In this document: one piece after another, positions 47,513 to 59,500 of the stretch
Layout of the letters: the number at the start of each line of letters is the position of its first letter
Numbering within the stretch: the stretch's first letter is position 1
Assembly (NCBI GenBank): GCA_033675265.1
Contig: JAUJYZ010001453.1
Coordinates: 36,001-100,000, forward strand
Direction of reading: 5' to 3'
Length of the DNA stretch: 64,000 bases
From: Actinostola sp. cb2023
Lineage: Eukaryota > Cnidaria > Anthozoa > Actiniaria > Actinostolidae
The notes under the pieces: model-generated
The model's input: only the letters and a program-made list of their open reading frames with translations
The model's database searches: none
Told to the model about the DNA's origin: nothing
Made by a program: the position numbers and the translations under genes

Positions 47513-50500
47513 ATGAATTTTCACTTGTTTTCTGTGTTACTGACATCTTTGTTTGGCATTCCATGGCCATCGGGTGTTGTCCAAGGAAAGAACATAGTTA
47601 CCATAGCAGCTTTGGCTCCTATGACAGGTGAATGGGATGTTGGACGAACGACCGCCGCGGCCATCCCCATAGCCGTTGAGGACATCAACAACGACAAAAG
47701 TCTCCTTCCCCTTCATGAACTTCAGTTTGTGTTTGGTAACACCAACTGTTCCTCTGTCACCGCTCTTCCACTCGTCATGAACTTGTGGGCGGCCAAGAGA
47801 AGAAACGTCGATGCATTTATCGGTGGCGGGTGCAACCACGTTTGTGAGTACATCAGTCTTTTGGCAGGGAAATGGAACCTTCCCGTTGTATCTTGGGGTT
47901 GTATGTCTAACCATCTCTCAAACAGAGTAACATTTCCAACTTTTGCCAGGACAGTTGGTAAGTTCACATTTCAATTTATCAGTTAATGTTGGCTCCTCGC
48001 GACGACGAAAAATACCGACTGAGTCCGGCGCCCTATTCACAGTTCTTTTTCGAGGCTCTTAATTCTTAATAATACTTTATTATTTATAAAGCGCTTTTTC
48101 AAGTGCTCAAAGCGCTATGCATATATACAACTATTTCAATAAACGTTGTCGCGTTCAAAGCAACAAGCGTCAAGCCAAGACCGAAGTGAATGCTGGTTTT
48201 GTGTTGGCAAATTATTCAAATCAGACCTGGTGTAAACAAACCCAAATTTCTCGAAAACAAGGCTCGTGACCCGTTATGAAAATTTCAGAGCTAAAAGAGT
48301 ACATAAATTATTATTGTAAAGTTTGAAGTTTAGCGGCTAAAACCTTTTAGGTGTATTTTGTGTAGCCGAAGAATTATGTCTTCGTGCCGGCGTACGTGTG
48401 GACAAAATTTGGGATCCAAAATTTGGTAAAGGTACATTTGGGACACGATTTTGAAATACCACGAATGGTATTTATGCCATATATCAGAGAAAGAGAAAGA
48501 TAGATCGATATTTCATCGATAATTATATATTAAATCACCACAAAACATGTTATTATTTGTTTATACACTATCTGAGAAATTATTTCTGCAACGTACGCCA
48601 TGGTTACTACCCCAAAAATTGTTATCTTCACATGTGAAGATATCATATCGTAAAGTAAAAATTATTTCAAAAATAAATAAATGTTTCATCGATAATTGTG
48701 TATTAAACAGAATATTACATGGTCGCTTGGAGATACGAATTTTATCTGATCTTCTCGTGTTGAATATCGTTCGCTGCGCTCACTCGTGAGAGAGTGATCA
48801 ACACTCGAAGATAAAATTCGTATCTCCGCGCGCCCATGTAATATCCTCTATACCAAAATGGGTCCTATATGGCATAAATACCATTAGTGATATTTCAAAA
48901 TTGTCCCAAATTTCACTCGCCGTTATGCGCCAAATATCACTACAAACCATGCTATTACCTCTACAAATTGTGTCCACACGAAGACATAATTCTTCTATCG
49001 GTAAAATTATCCCTCTAAAAAAGATGGTTTTACTGAACCGCTAAACTTCAAACTTCACAATAGCTAGTAAGGCAGTTTATGTACTCTTTTAGCTCTGAAA
49101 TTTTCATAACGGGTCACAAGCCTTATTTTCGAGAAGTTGGGTTTGTTTAACTTGTTTAACTTTCCAGTTTGAGTGTAATAATTGTCACGGATCGTGGTCG
49201 AGGTGGCCTGGGCACTAATTAACCGAAATCTTGAATTCGGTCCACGGTGGACTAAAATCAAGTTCAATGGGAGAGATGTGTGAAGCGGTTCAAATCTTCG
49301 AAATAAGTTGTATTTCATCGTCCTTTATTCAGTGTAACCAATAATTTTGTTCTTCTACAATATTAATTCTATTCGTTGGGAAGCTTGTGGCCTTCTTTAC
49401 TTAAAAACCCGATGAGTTGCAGAGGTTCGAAGAAGACATTCTCGAAGGCCTCGATCGGTTGTCGCCGACAAGAAGCTTGACAGAGCTTTGTGAAGAAAGC
49501 AATTACAATGCAATGTACCTTGGACTGTTAATGAGACATGGAATAGACTGAAGACCTCGGGGAAATTTCAAAACGATTCAGCTATCGCTTCGTTTCTCGT
49601 TTCACTCGGAATATAACGTAGTCGTATTGACGGTTGGACTCGCACTTTGAGGTTGATCGAAGCGAGCTATTCTCACAAGGTTTGTTTCGTAATTGTTTTG
49701 ATTTTTCCTCACAATTTATATGTTCTAATGGGGATCTAATTTGCTGTCATATTCTGAATGTTCTGTGCGAATTTATTATAAAAGAATAAAAGGCCACAGC
49801 ATTTGTAATTTCACTGTGACGACTTGTTGATTCAGTGATATTTGATAGCTTGAAGGACATCATTGTTGAACTGGACTATACTATATAACTAGCCGTTTCT
49901 AATAGAAAGTGAAGTGCTGCGAGTTGAATTAGTTGCAAAATGTAACTGTGAACATTCATTCTACATTTCAGCAAATGATGATATATTTTAAAGTTCACTT
50001 CTATGTTTGGGCTTCCTGTGCTTCAAATTGGCGACACAATAGACCTCTTTAGCTTCGTATGTAAATTGCCCATTTCAAACCATGTGATGTAAACATGGTG
50101 TTCTCTGGAGAATTAGTCCTTTCAATATGAACAAATAAATTTCAGAAATATAGCCAGGCTCTCTGGGGCAGGGAAAGGGGGAGGGGGAGATGGGTCTGGG
50201 GACGAGGAGGGGAGCGAATGTAGAGGGGGATTGGGGAGAAGGGATTGCATACAAGCTAGAGGTCTATTTTGGCTTCTGTCGAGTGATAAAACATGATGTG
50301 TGTATTACAGCGAAATAAATTCATGTTTTATCACTCGACAGAAGCCACAATTGAAGCACAGGAAGCCCAAACATAGAAGTGAACTTTAAAATATATCATA
50401 TCATTTGCTAGTAGATGAATAAAACTTAAGAGAGGCTCTCCGTAAATTTCGCCTATAGCATGCAGAACGCGAAAATTCGAAATCCTTCAAATTTAGTCAG

Positions 50501-53500
50501 AATGTAGGTCTAGGTGAACTCGTAATGCTGTGTAAGTTTTATTTGAATCGGGTAATTATCTTAGGAGAACGGCGCCGATATTCGATTTTCGGGATCACTT
50601 CCGGTTTTGAGAGGCGATCTTACGGTACTCGTAAAACCAACAATAACAAATAATTTCCTAAATTTCGCTGAACAAATGATATCATTTCGGGAAAGTGAGA
50701 TAATGTTTTACATTTTCACATGTTTATCGAAGATGTTTAACAAAAAATAAATATTTTATCGATTTTCAAAGTATTTTCACATTTTGAGCATTTTTTCAAA
50801 GGCTATATTGACAGGCTAATATATCCACTGGTACCTCAATCCAAATATAGAAAGTATACCTCAGCCAAAGAATACTATCTCGTCTTGTAATATGTGGAAT
50901 AAAAATTTTGGGCCACTCAAAATTTAAGATTCTGGAAGACGAAATGCAACCCCCAATTATGCGACAAAATCACGACTTTCGATGTCACGCTCTGGGCAAA
51001 AGACAATTATTTAGTCAGTTAAACCATTCAATGTCTTGGAAATAAATTCAATCAGACCAAAGCGAATACTTGTATTGACATTTTTAAAAACGTTTCAAAG
51101 CATTGTGAGCAAATACGAAACTTTTAGAAAAAATATCACACGTTCCTGGAAGGTCAACCACAAGCAAACGAAAGCTTCATTGACGGTTGAGTTCGAATCT
51201 CGACTGATAGACCAAATCGGCTAACGCAATGTTGTACCCAATTCAGATCTTTTGGGAATACGGTTTTTTGTCTGTTGTATTTCGATTTCAATAGAGCATT
51301 GACATGGAAATGTTTGGAACAAAAAGCTCTTATTCCCAAAGGTTTTGAATTGGGCCGGGTAAAAATGTAAACATTGTGTTAGCCGAATTGGCTATTAGCT
51401 TGGCTTTCAATACCTTGTGTTCAAAAGAATATAATGCATCAATGGCATACCTTGATGTACTTGCATTCTTGGAGAATAAAAGCCATAAAAGACAGAGATG
51501 TGAATCGAATCTAGATCGGAAGTAAACAACTCAACTGTCAACACGACCAGGTTGCGTGACAAACACCACAGGAAGCCCGTCATATGCCATACATATTCTA
51601 TACCACGCTCCAGCAATGTATTTAATATAACAACTATTAGTTCGTATTTTTTAAGGTATTTTTTAATAGATCATGTGTATTTTTAGGGTGGGCACAGGCA
51701 GCCCAACCATTGCTTTTGAGGCTACTAAATAATCAAATAAAAATGATATTTGCCTCTTTTTTAGATGGGTTTCCTGTGGTAGAGCGTATTATGTTGGGTT
51801 TTCCTGTGCTTAGTAACGTATTATGTTGGCTTTCTGTGTGCATCCCGTAGGACGCGCCCGTTCATGTGTACATCGCTGCGGGCGCGTCTTGCGAAACGCG
51901 CACAGGGAGCCCAGTTGGATCGACTCCTTCTAAAGGATGACCACCATCCCTCAATTCTTTGGTTAGAGGGGGAGGAGCCGTATTGGTGGGTCTTTTCTCC
52001 TAAAAATTCATCTCTGCATTCTGCTCTGAAATAACATTGCATTCCAGCTATTACAACATTTTCTGACCCACAATCAGACCTCACAATTCTTGGACATCCA
52101 CCCAAGTTTTGAACTGCATCCAGATACAGCCCAGCTGTAATTTTGGGATAATTTGTTGTTAGAGCGAACAAGGTCCAGCCATATGATTCTTCTGCTATAG
52201 CCACAGATACAGCCATGGATAGGAAAACCATATGGCTTGAGCTTGTCATATCCTATTAAGAAAAAGAAAATAAATATATTTTAAAAATGTGAACATTTCC
52301 TTTGATCTGTTGTTGTTACCTGTCTAACAATCAGAAACATGACACTACAAACATGTAATCTTTAATAGTAAATTGTAATCATGCAAAGATTACTTCTTGT
52401 TTACAATTTTAAAACATTCAAGACATATTTTTGGCACAGAGCCTAAAGCCTTGGGCTTAGGGAGAGTTTATTGGGAGATGGGGGTGAAAACTTCACAGAT
52501 TTGTCAGTACAGTTCATAGTGCATGATAAATGTGCCTTAAATATAATTCACCCAGGTATTCAGAGATGTCAGTAACCACTCACCATCAATATGGCAGCAA
52601 AAATTAGGACGCCTTGAAATGTAGTTTCTTCGTGTGAGTCGTCTTTTGGCTCTTTCTTTCACTCCAATAGGATCAATTTCCTTCATGATACTACTAACCA
52701 ATGCACGTGGAACATGCATGTGATGTCTCAATCTAAGTGCATGCCAGATGTACCTGTATCCAGCCAATTCTCCTGCTCCTTCCATCTCCCGCCTAACAGT
52801 TTCTCTAACGATATCAATGTCGGGACTGTTTCCCCTTCTTTTGAGATCCATTTCCTGAAGTTTCCTATTTAAGGTCCTCACGCAATTCCATGGAACTTGT
52901 CATGTAAACCCACGATTGCTTGGTAGCGATATCCTCGATGAAAGTATCCTTTAATGAGGATGTAAATATCTTCTTCAATCTTTGCTCCGCAAGCAGGGCA
53001 GTACTCAGCGCTTTGAACAGTTATTTTCTCGCCACATGAAGAGCAAAACATCTCGTTTTATAATATAAAAGTTCAAGAAAGTAGTAAAAAAATCGAGATC
53101 ATAAACAAGGCTAAAGCCAGGCTACTAAGCTAGTTGGAACCCAGTCCTTTCTCAAAATCAACCTCGTTCCCAGGGCCCTCTTCCATACTTAATGCAAAGG
53201 ATTGTGGGTCTGGGCTTTTGCGTTTATGTTGTGGGTTTTGCGTTTATGTTTTGGCTTTTGCGTTTATGTTGTGGCTTTTGCGTTTATGTTTTGTGTTTTG
53301 CGTTTATGTTTTGGGATTTGCGTTTATGTTTTGGGTTTTGCGTTTATGTTGTGGCTTTTGCGTTTATGTTTTGGGTTTTGCGTTTATGTTGTGGCTTTTG
53401 CGTTTATGTTTTGGGTTTTGCGTTTATGTTGTGGCTTTTGCGTTTATGTTTTGGGTTATGAGTTTATGTTGTGGCTTTTGCGTTTATGTTGTGGCTTTTG

Positions 53501-56500
53501 CGTTTATGTTTTGGGTTTTGCGTTTATGTTTTGGGTTATGCGTTTATGTTGTGGGTTTTGCGTTTATGTTGTGGGTTTTGCGTTTATGTTTTGGGTTATG
53601 CGTTTATGTTTTGCGTTTTGCGTTTATGTTTTGGGTTATGCGTTTATGTTTAGGGTTATGCGTTTATGTTTTGCGTTTTGCGTTTATGTTTTCGGTTATG
53701 CGTTTATGTTTTGGGTTATGCGTTTATGTTTTGGGTTATGCGTTTATGTTTTGCGTTTTGCGTTTATGTTTTCGGTTATGCGTTTATGTTTTGGGTTATG
53801 CGTTTATGTTTTGCGTTTTGCGTTTATGTTTTGGGTTTTGCGTTTATGTTGTGGCTTTTGTTTTTGTGTTTGGTCCTTATGGGCCACCGTAAATCAGCGA
53901 GGACGTCGCGCGCTATATTTTGTTTGAATTTTGCCCTTTAATTAATTTAAAGAGTAGAAATATTGTGAAGCATACAAAAATACAACTTCGTCCCCAGGGC
54001 CCTCTCTTCTCGCCATTTTGGAGAGGGCATGCCCTGGGGACGAGGTTGATAAAAATATGACTGACTCAATAAAAAAACAATACAATTTATTGGAAATCCT
54101 GTACAGGTTTTTCGTTCCAATTTACAATCAATCTAAACTAATAAAAACAAAATCAGTGAAAAAACTCGGTCTATAACGGTACACGGACCTCATTATTACT
54201 GACTGACTTCCTTCCAAGGTCCCTACACAAAAATGGAAAAATTACTGAAACGTCTTATGGAAAACTTCCAGTGGAAACGCGTCGCAATTATTGCATCCAC
54301 TGACGACATTTGGCAGATCGCTGCCAACATGGTGAAGATCGAGTTTGCTAAGAACAATGCAGATATTCAAGTGGCCCATTTCCACAGCTTTATTCCTGGT
54401 AGTCTGCATGTGTTGGAGAGTCGAGTTGATGGCCAGGCTGAACAGATCAAGGTAGCATCGAAAAAGGCGAAGAGTGAGTATATTGTCACGTGATCTGGGA
54501 ATTGGTCACGTGAATCTGTGTCTTGGTCACGTGATTTGCTTGATTGTGTCAATAAGCCAGTTCACGCTGTCGTCCGCCATTTTGAATTGGGACAAACGCG
54601 GAAAAATTTATAGAATTCTGGATCACTTTGACTTGCCGTAACTCCGCTCAATTTTGTTGAATTTTCAAAATTTATGTCAGTTGTCGAACTGAAAATAAGA
54701 CCAATGTAGGTGTTTTAACTACCTTTTACGATTCAATCTTCTTTTCACGCATGGATCTTAAAATTTCGAGCTGATTTGCATATTCACGTGCCGAACGTTT
54801 TATTATGAAAACAAACAAAAAATTGTCTCGATTTGTAACCTTCCAATACCCATCATATTTTAGGTCATAGATAACAAAGAAAACATATTTTCTAACATGG
54901 TAAGTTTTTAAAAATTCCAACGGAATCGAGCGGAGTTACGGCAAATCAAAGTGATCCAGATTTCTCTGTATAAATTATGTCGCGTTTGTCCCAATTCAAA
55001 ATGACGGACGACAGCGTGAACTGGCTTATTCATGAAAGCCATGTGGTAAGTAGTCTCCCTCGCATCCGTCTTTAGTTCCGTCACGTGACGGAACTAAAGA
55101 CGGATGCGAGGGAGACTATGTAGTAAGGGATGGACCATTATATTTTCTTTTTTTGGGGGGGGGGGGGGGGGGGGGGGTGGGTGGGTGTTGGACAATTACC
55201 CAAAAAAACTCCTGCATAAGGGAGAGAGAGAAAATTCATGCACAACAAGGCAAAGGAAAAACAAATGGAGCAATCCTTCCTACTCTTGGGCAATGCACCT
55301 TTTCGTAGTTTCCCATAACAGAATGCTTCATATAATTCTGCGCGCGCAAATAAGGTCCATCCCTAATGACCGACCCCACGGTCTTGATAAGATAACTTTA
55401 TTTCATGAGTGTAGACACCCGACACTGAAGTACTGATAGACTTCTGGCCCTCCTAAAACAATTCGTTTTCTCTTTCAGTTTTCATTCTGTTATGTAGTGG
55501 CGGTGATATTCGAGACATCATGTTGAATTTCTTGGATCTTGGTTTATTGAATGGCAAAAACGCGTTCATCACAGTACATCTTCCCAAAAGGTACCGTTGC
55601 TTTTTGAGCCAACCCTAGATACTCCATATACTCCTTTATTATCATTTATAGGAAAATGTGACATGAGAACTCTTTTCATTGCGAGCAATGACGTGACGCG
55701 CGCACGCTGGTTGAACTGATTTTGGCGCGAAAATTCGATCACTCGCATCTTGGAAAAGTGAGAGAAAATCTAACTGGCAGAACAGATCGAAGTAATAGCT
55801 ACCCAACACATTAAATGGCAACTAGTGATTACACTAGTATGGGCCGCGTCGGTAGCCTGAATATCAGCCGTCTCCTCTGGGTCACAAATTTCCCCGAGTG
55901 AGACGTCTGAACTCCGAAGTCGATAATCGTGTCCAGTGACGTCATCTAATTTATGTAAATGTTAGAATGTCAACACTTGAGGCTTGACTTTGAATTTGAC
56001 TATTTGTGCAAGAAATTATTAGAAAGAAAGGCAGACCGGTATTAGGACACTTATGTTTGTAAATCTTGTCGATAGCTAGTAGTGAAACACCTTAGAATAT
56101 ATGAAAATTATCGACTGAATAGTCAAGACAAAATCGCAGTATCATTCGTACGTATCGCCAAAATCCATGTTCAAATATCAACGCGCTAAACTGAAAGACA
56201 ATATATGCGAAGGACTGAGTTGACTCCGTAGAAGAAGCGGGGAAGAAAGACAACTTTATAGCAGCCCTTCGTCTTCAGTTGGTAGTACAAGCATGTGGTT
56301 TCTATTAAAAGCCGGGGACTAGTTCGCTGCAGGCGTGGAGCCATTTCAAAGATAAGCGACTTTCCGTAGCCAGTCAGAAGGTTAACATAAACATTCTTCC
56401 TGTTAATAAATTCATAAAGAGCTTTTCCTTGCTGTGAATACAGCCCTGTTATTCCAACCAAGAGACTTACGTTTCGAACGGCGGTTTGGAAATAACAGAC

Positions 56501-59500
56501 CCGCCATCTTGAAAAACCCAACGAATTTGTATAAATTATCGTGTGAGCCAATCAGAACACACTACCCGAAACCGGCGTAGTATGACGTCACTGGACACGA
56601 TTATCGACTTCGGAGTTCAGACGTCTCACTCGGAAAAATTTTTGACCCAGAGGAGGCGGCTGATATTCAGGCTAAACTTTGGTGAGCTCTTTTCAAATGC
56701 TATATTTTTGTTTTTGTTGGATTAATATTTTTAAATATTAAAAAACCTGCAAACTCCCCATTACCCGCATCTGTTTTAGGTCGTACATTGGTAATAACAC
56801 TTGGATGGGTGACGATGGTCGTGATGTCGATGCAAGGAAAGCCTACGAGGGAGTACTAAACATCGAGCAAAAATTCGGCACAGCCAAGACAAGTAGTGCT
56901 AAAGTCCAATCGTTTTTAAATCGTGTGCGTCTACGCCTTAAAGAAGAACCCTTTAACGTCGATATCAAGGAAAACAGTGAAGTGAGTGATAGAAACACAG
57001 GCAGCCCGCGCATTGCTTCTGAGGCTAAGCATTGAAATACTGCATTGAACGAGCGATCTTACGGGACACTCACAGGGATCCCAACATATACGTATTCCGC
57101 GCGCTTTACCACAGGAAACCCATCAAAAAAGACGCGCGCATACAAATATATTTTTATTTATAATAATTACCCTCAGAATCAATGGTTGGGCTGCCTGTGT
57201 AGAAACTAAGAAAATTGCTTTTGGCTTTGAGTTAGATGTCATGATCGAGGATAAAACATCTTATGTAACTACTACCCTTCCTAAGGACCGGGGTAGTATT
57301 GGACTCCATGGAAATCACCAAAATAAACTGTACCCTATTTAAGGATCTGAAAATACAAAATTTGATAACTCTTTCAAGGATTTAGGGCCTTGAAACCACT
57401 ACCCTACCCTACCCCTAACGGGCGGCACATAAATTCTTTGGAAATGTCCAAAAATCTCAATGAATTTCCAAGGTCTGAAATGCGCACGCGCGCACAGGCA
57501 GCCCAACCATTGCTTTTGAGGCTACTAAATAATTCAAAAAATGATATTTGCGTCTTTTTTTTTATGGGTTCCCTGTGGTAAAGCGCGCGCGCGCAATACA
57601 TATGTTGGGTTCCCTGTGTTGAGTAATGTCCTATGTTGGGCTTCCTGTGTGCATCCCGCGCGTCCCGCAGTACATGTGTATATTTACACAAGGTATGAAA
57701 CTCCAGTCACGTGATGGCCTGATGTGCGGCGCAAGTAGATGGTGCACTTTTCCGTGAACCGAAGAGCCGAATTGAAGTCGTCGTACGCTACAGACCCTTG
57801 GGGGGTACCCAGGGTAAAGTCGTTATTTTGTCGCTAATGGCGAGGCGCGGAAGAGAAGTTCATATCAAGAAATTAAAGACTGATTTTTTCGGTGTAAGCG
57901 TTGGGATTCTTTTCCCTATTCATGGTAAGTTTAGAAGTTCACAATTCATGTCAACTTTAAGTAAATCTAGAAGAAATTCGACGGTTTTAAAGTAGTCCTT
58001 TTTCATTTTGAATGATTGAGATACATTACGTCGACCAAATGCTTTAATCGAGCTGTAACTTCCCCTTCAGCAAGGTCTGAGCGCAGAACGATTTGGCCAA
58101 ATCCCGCCACAAACTCCTCCAGCGTGAGCTCCTCGAACTTAACTTCGCCCTTTGCACGGGAGCAACTTAGATGGCTGTGCGGCCAGTGTTGAGGTACGCG
58201 AACCGCGCTTGTGATTTTGGCTTCTTTGCCCGATTTCAACTTACCCAGTCTGTTGCTGTGGGCTCGACGAGGTTCAGTATCGCTGTCCGAGTCGCTTTCA
58301 TCCATGTTTAAACCCAGGGAAGCCATGCGGCGATCAACCTGGTTTGCCAGACCTTCCATTTGACGCAAATCGGTAACTGTGACTGCGTCAGAACTTTGGG
58401 TCTGGCCGGGTGCAGAAACGGTCTTCCGTAGATCTTCCTGCTCCTTCTGCAGTGAGTTAACTTTGGAGCTAAGGGCTTGAACGGCGCTTAAAACGGTCGC
58501 GAGTGAAGGTTCATGCGAAGACTCGTGTGCGCTGTCCCCATCAACCGACAACGTATCTTGTTCTGGACCTTGGCATTCTTTTCCAGGAGTGGCAAACGAA
58601 TGGTCTTTTGTCGAAATCTTACATCCAGGACACTTTCTATCACGACCCATAGTTAAGAAGTTAAATCGCACGAAGGATAAACTGAGACTGACTATTAACC
58701 TCGTGTGAGAACTGACTACAAGTAACAAGATACATAGAGCTAGTGACGTCAGCAAGACAAGCTACCGGCATGAGTCAATTAATCCCTTTACTAGATATAT
58801 ATAGTCTCAAAGGAGTGAAAATTATGCAGAACTGATTTGACTTGTGTTTGTCAGTGATCGAAATACACTTCAACAAGGAACCTCTCTCAACCGACTGATT
58901 TTACTTTATCTGTTTACCGGTAAACATTACTGACTCTCTCATCTAGAAAGTGTTTGACATAATTTTGTACTTTACTTATAGTTCTTCTGACACAAGGGAA
59001 CGCCAACACAGCATAAACCATCTGAAGCAAAAATATAGACGAATTCAATTCACTGACATCGAAGGAGACATGAATGGCGATGGACTCGTGAAGCTGTGAA
59101 CTAAAATATTAACAGTTGTTCGTTATTGTCATTGAAATAGCACGACACATTTAGCAAATATTAAAGTCTTACTATCATCTGAGAGAAACAGAGTAATTTT
59201 AACGGCGTATTTTTCGTAACGGAACGTAAGTGAGCTTATCGCTTCCAACTCGGTGCTATTCAATCAGTCATGATCAGTGATTCACAACTTGTCGCCTTTG
59301 TGTATAATATTTATCCATTGTTATTAAGCTTATTTCCATGCTATTACTGATCAATATAGTAAATAAATTGCACAGAAAGTAACGGCAAAACAGTGTGTAA
59401 AAAGCTAGTAAACTTATTGTTGAAATAAATACGTTTGTTTGTCATTTTGTGTACAAGTACTGATAGCAAATGTGTTGTGCAATACTATAAAATATTGAGA

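Noticed and set aside
47537..47914. 125-aa minus-strand ORF
   Set aside because: Antisense shadow of exon 1 of the guanylyl cyclase gene.
51150..51215. GAGTTCGAATCTCGAC resembling a tRNA B-box
   Set aside because: No acceptor stem, A-box or D arm could be drawn around it.
53134..53941. Cys/Phe/Leu-rich ORFs in three plus frames
   Set aside because: Product of a 20-bp minisatellite lacking stop codons in any frame.
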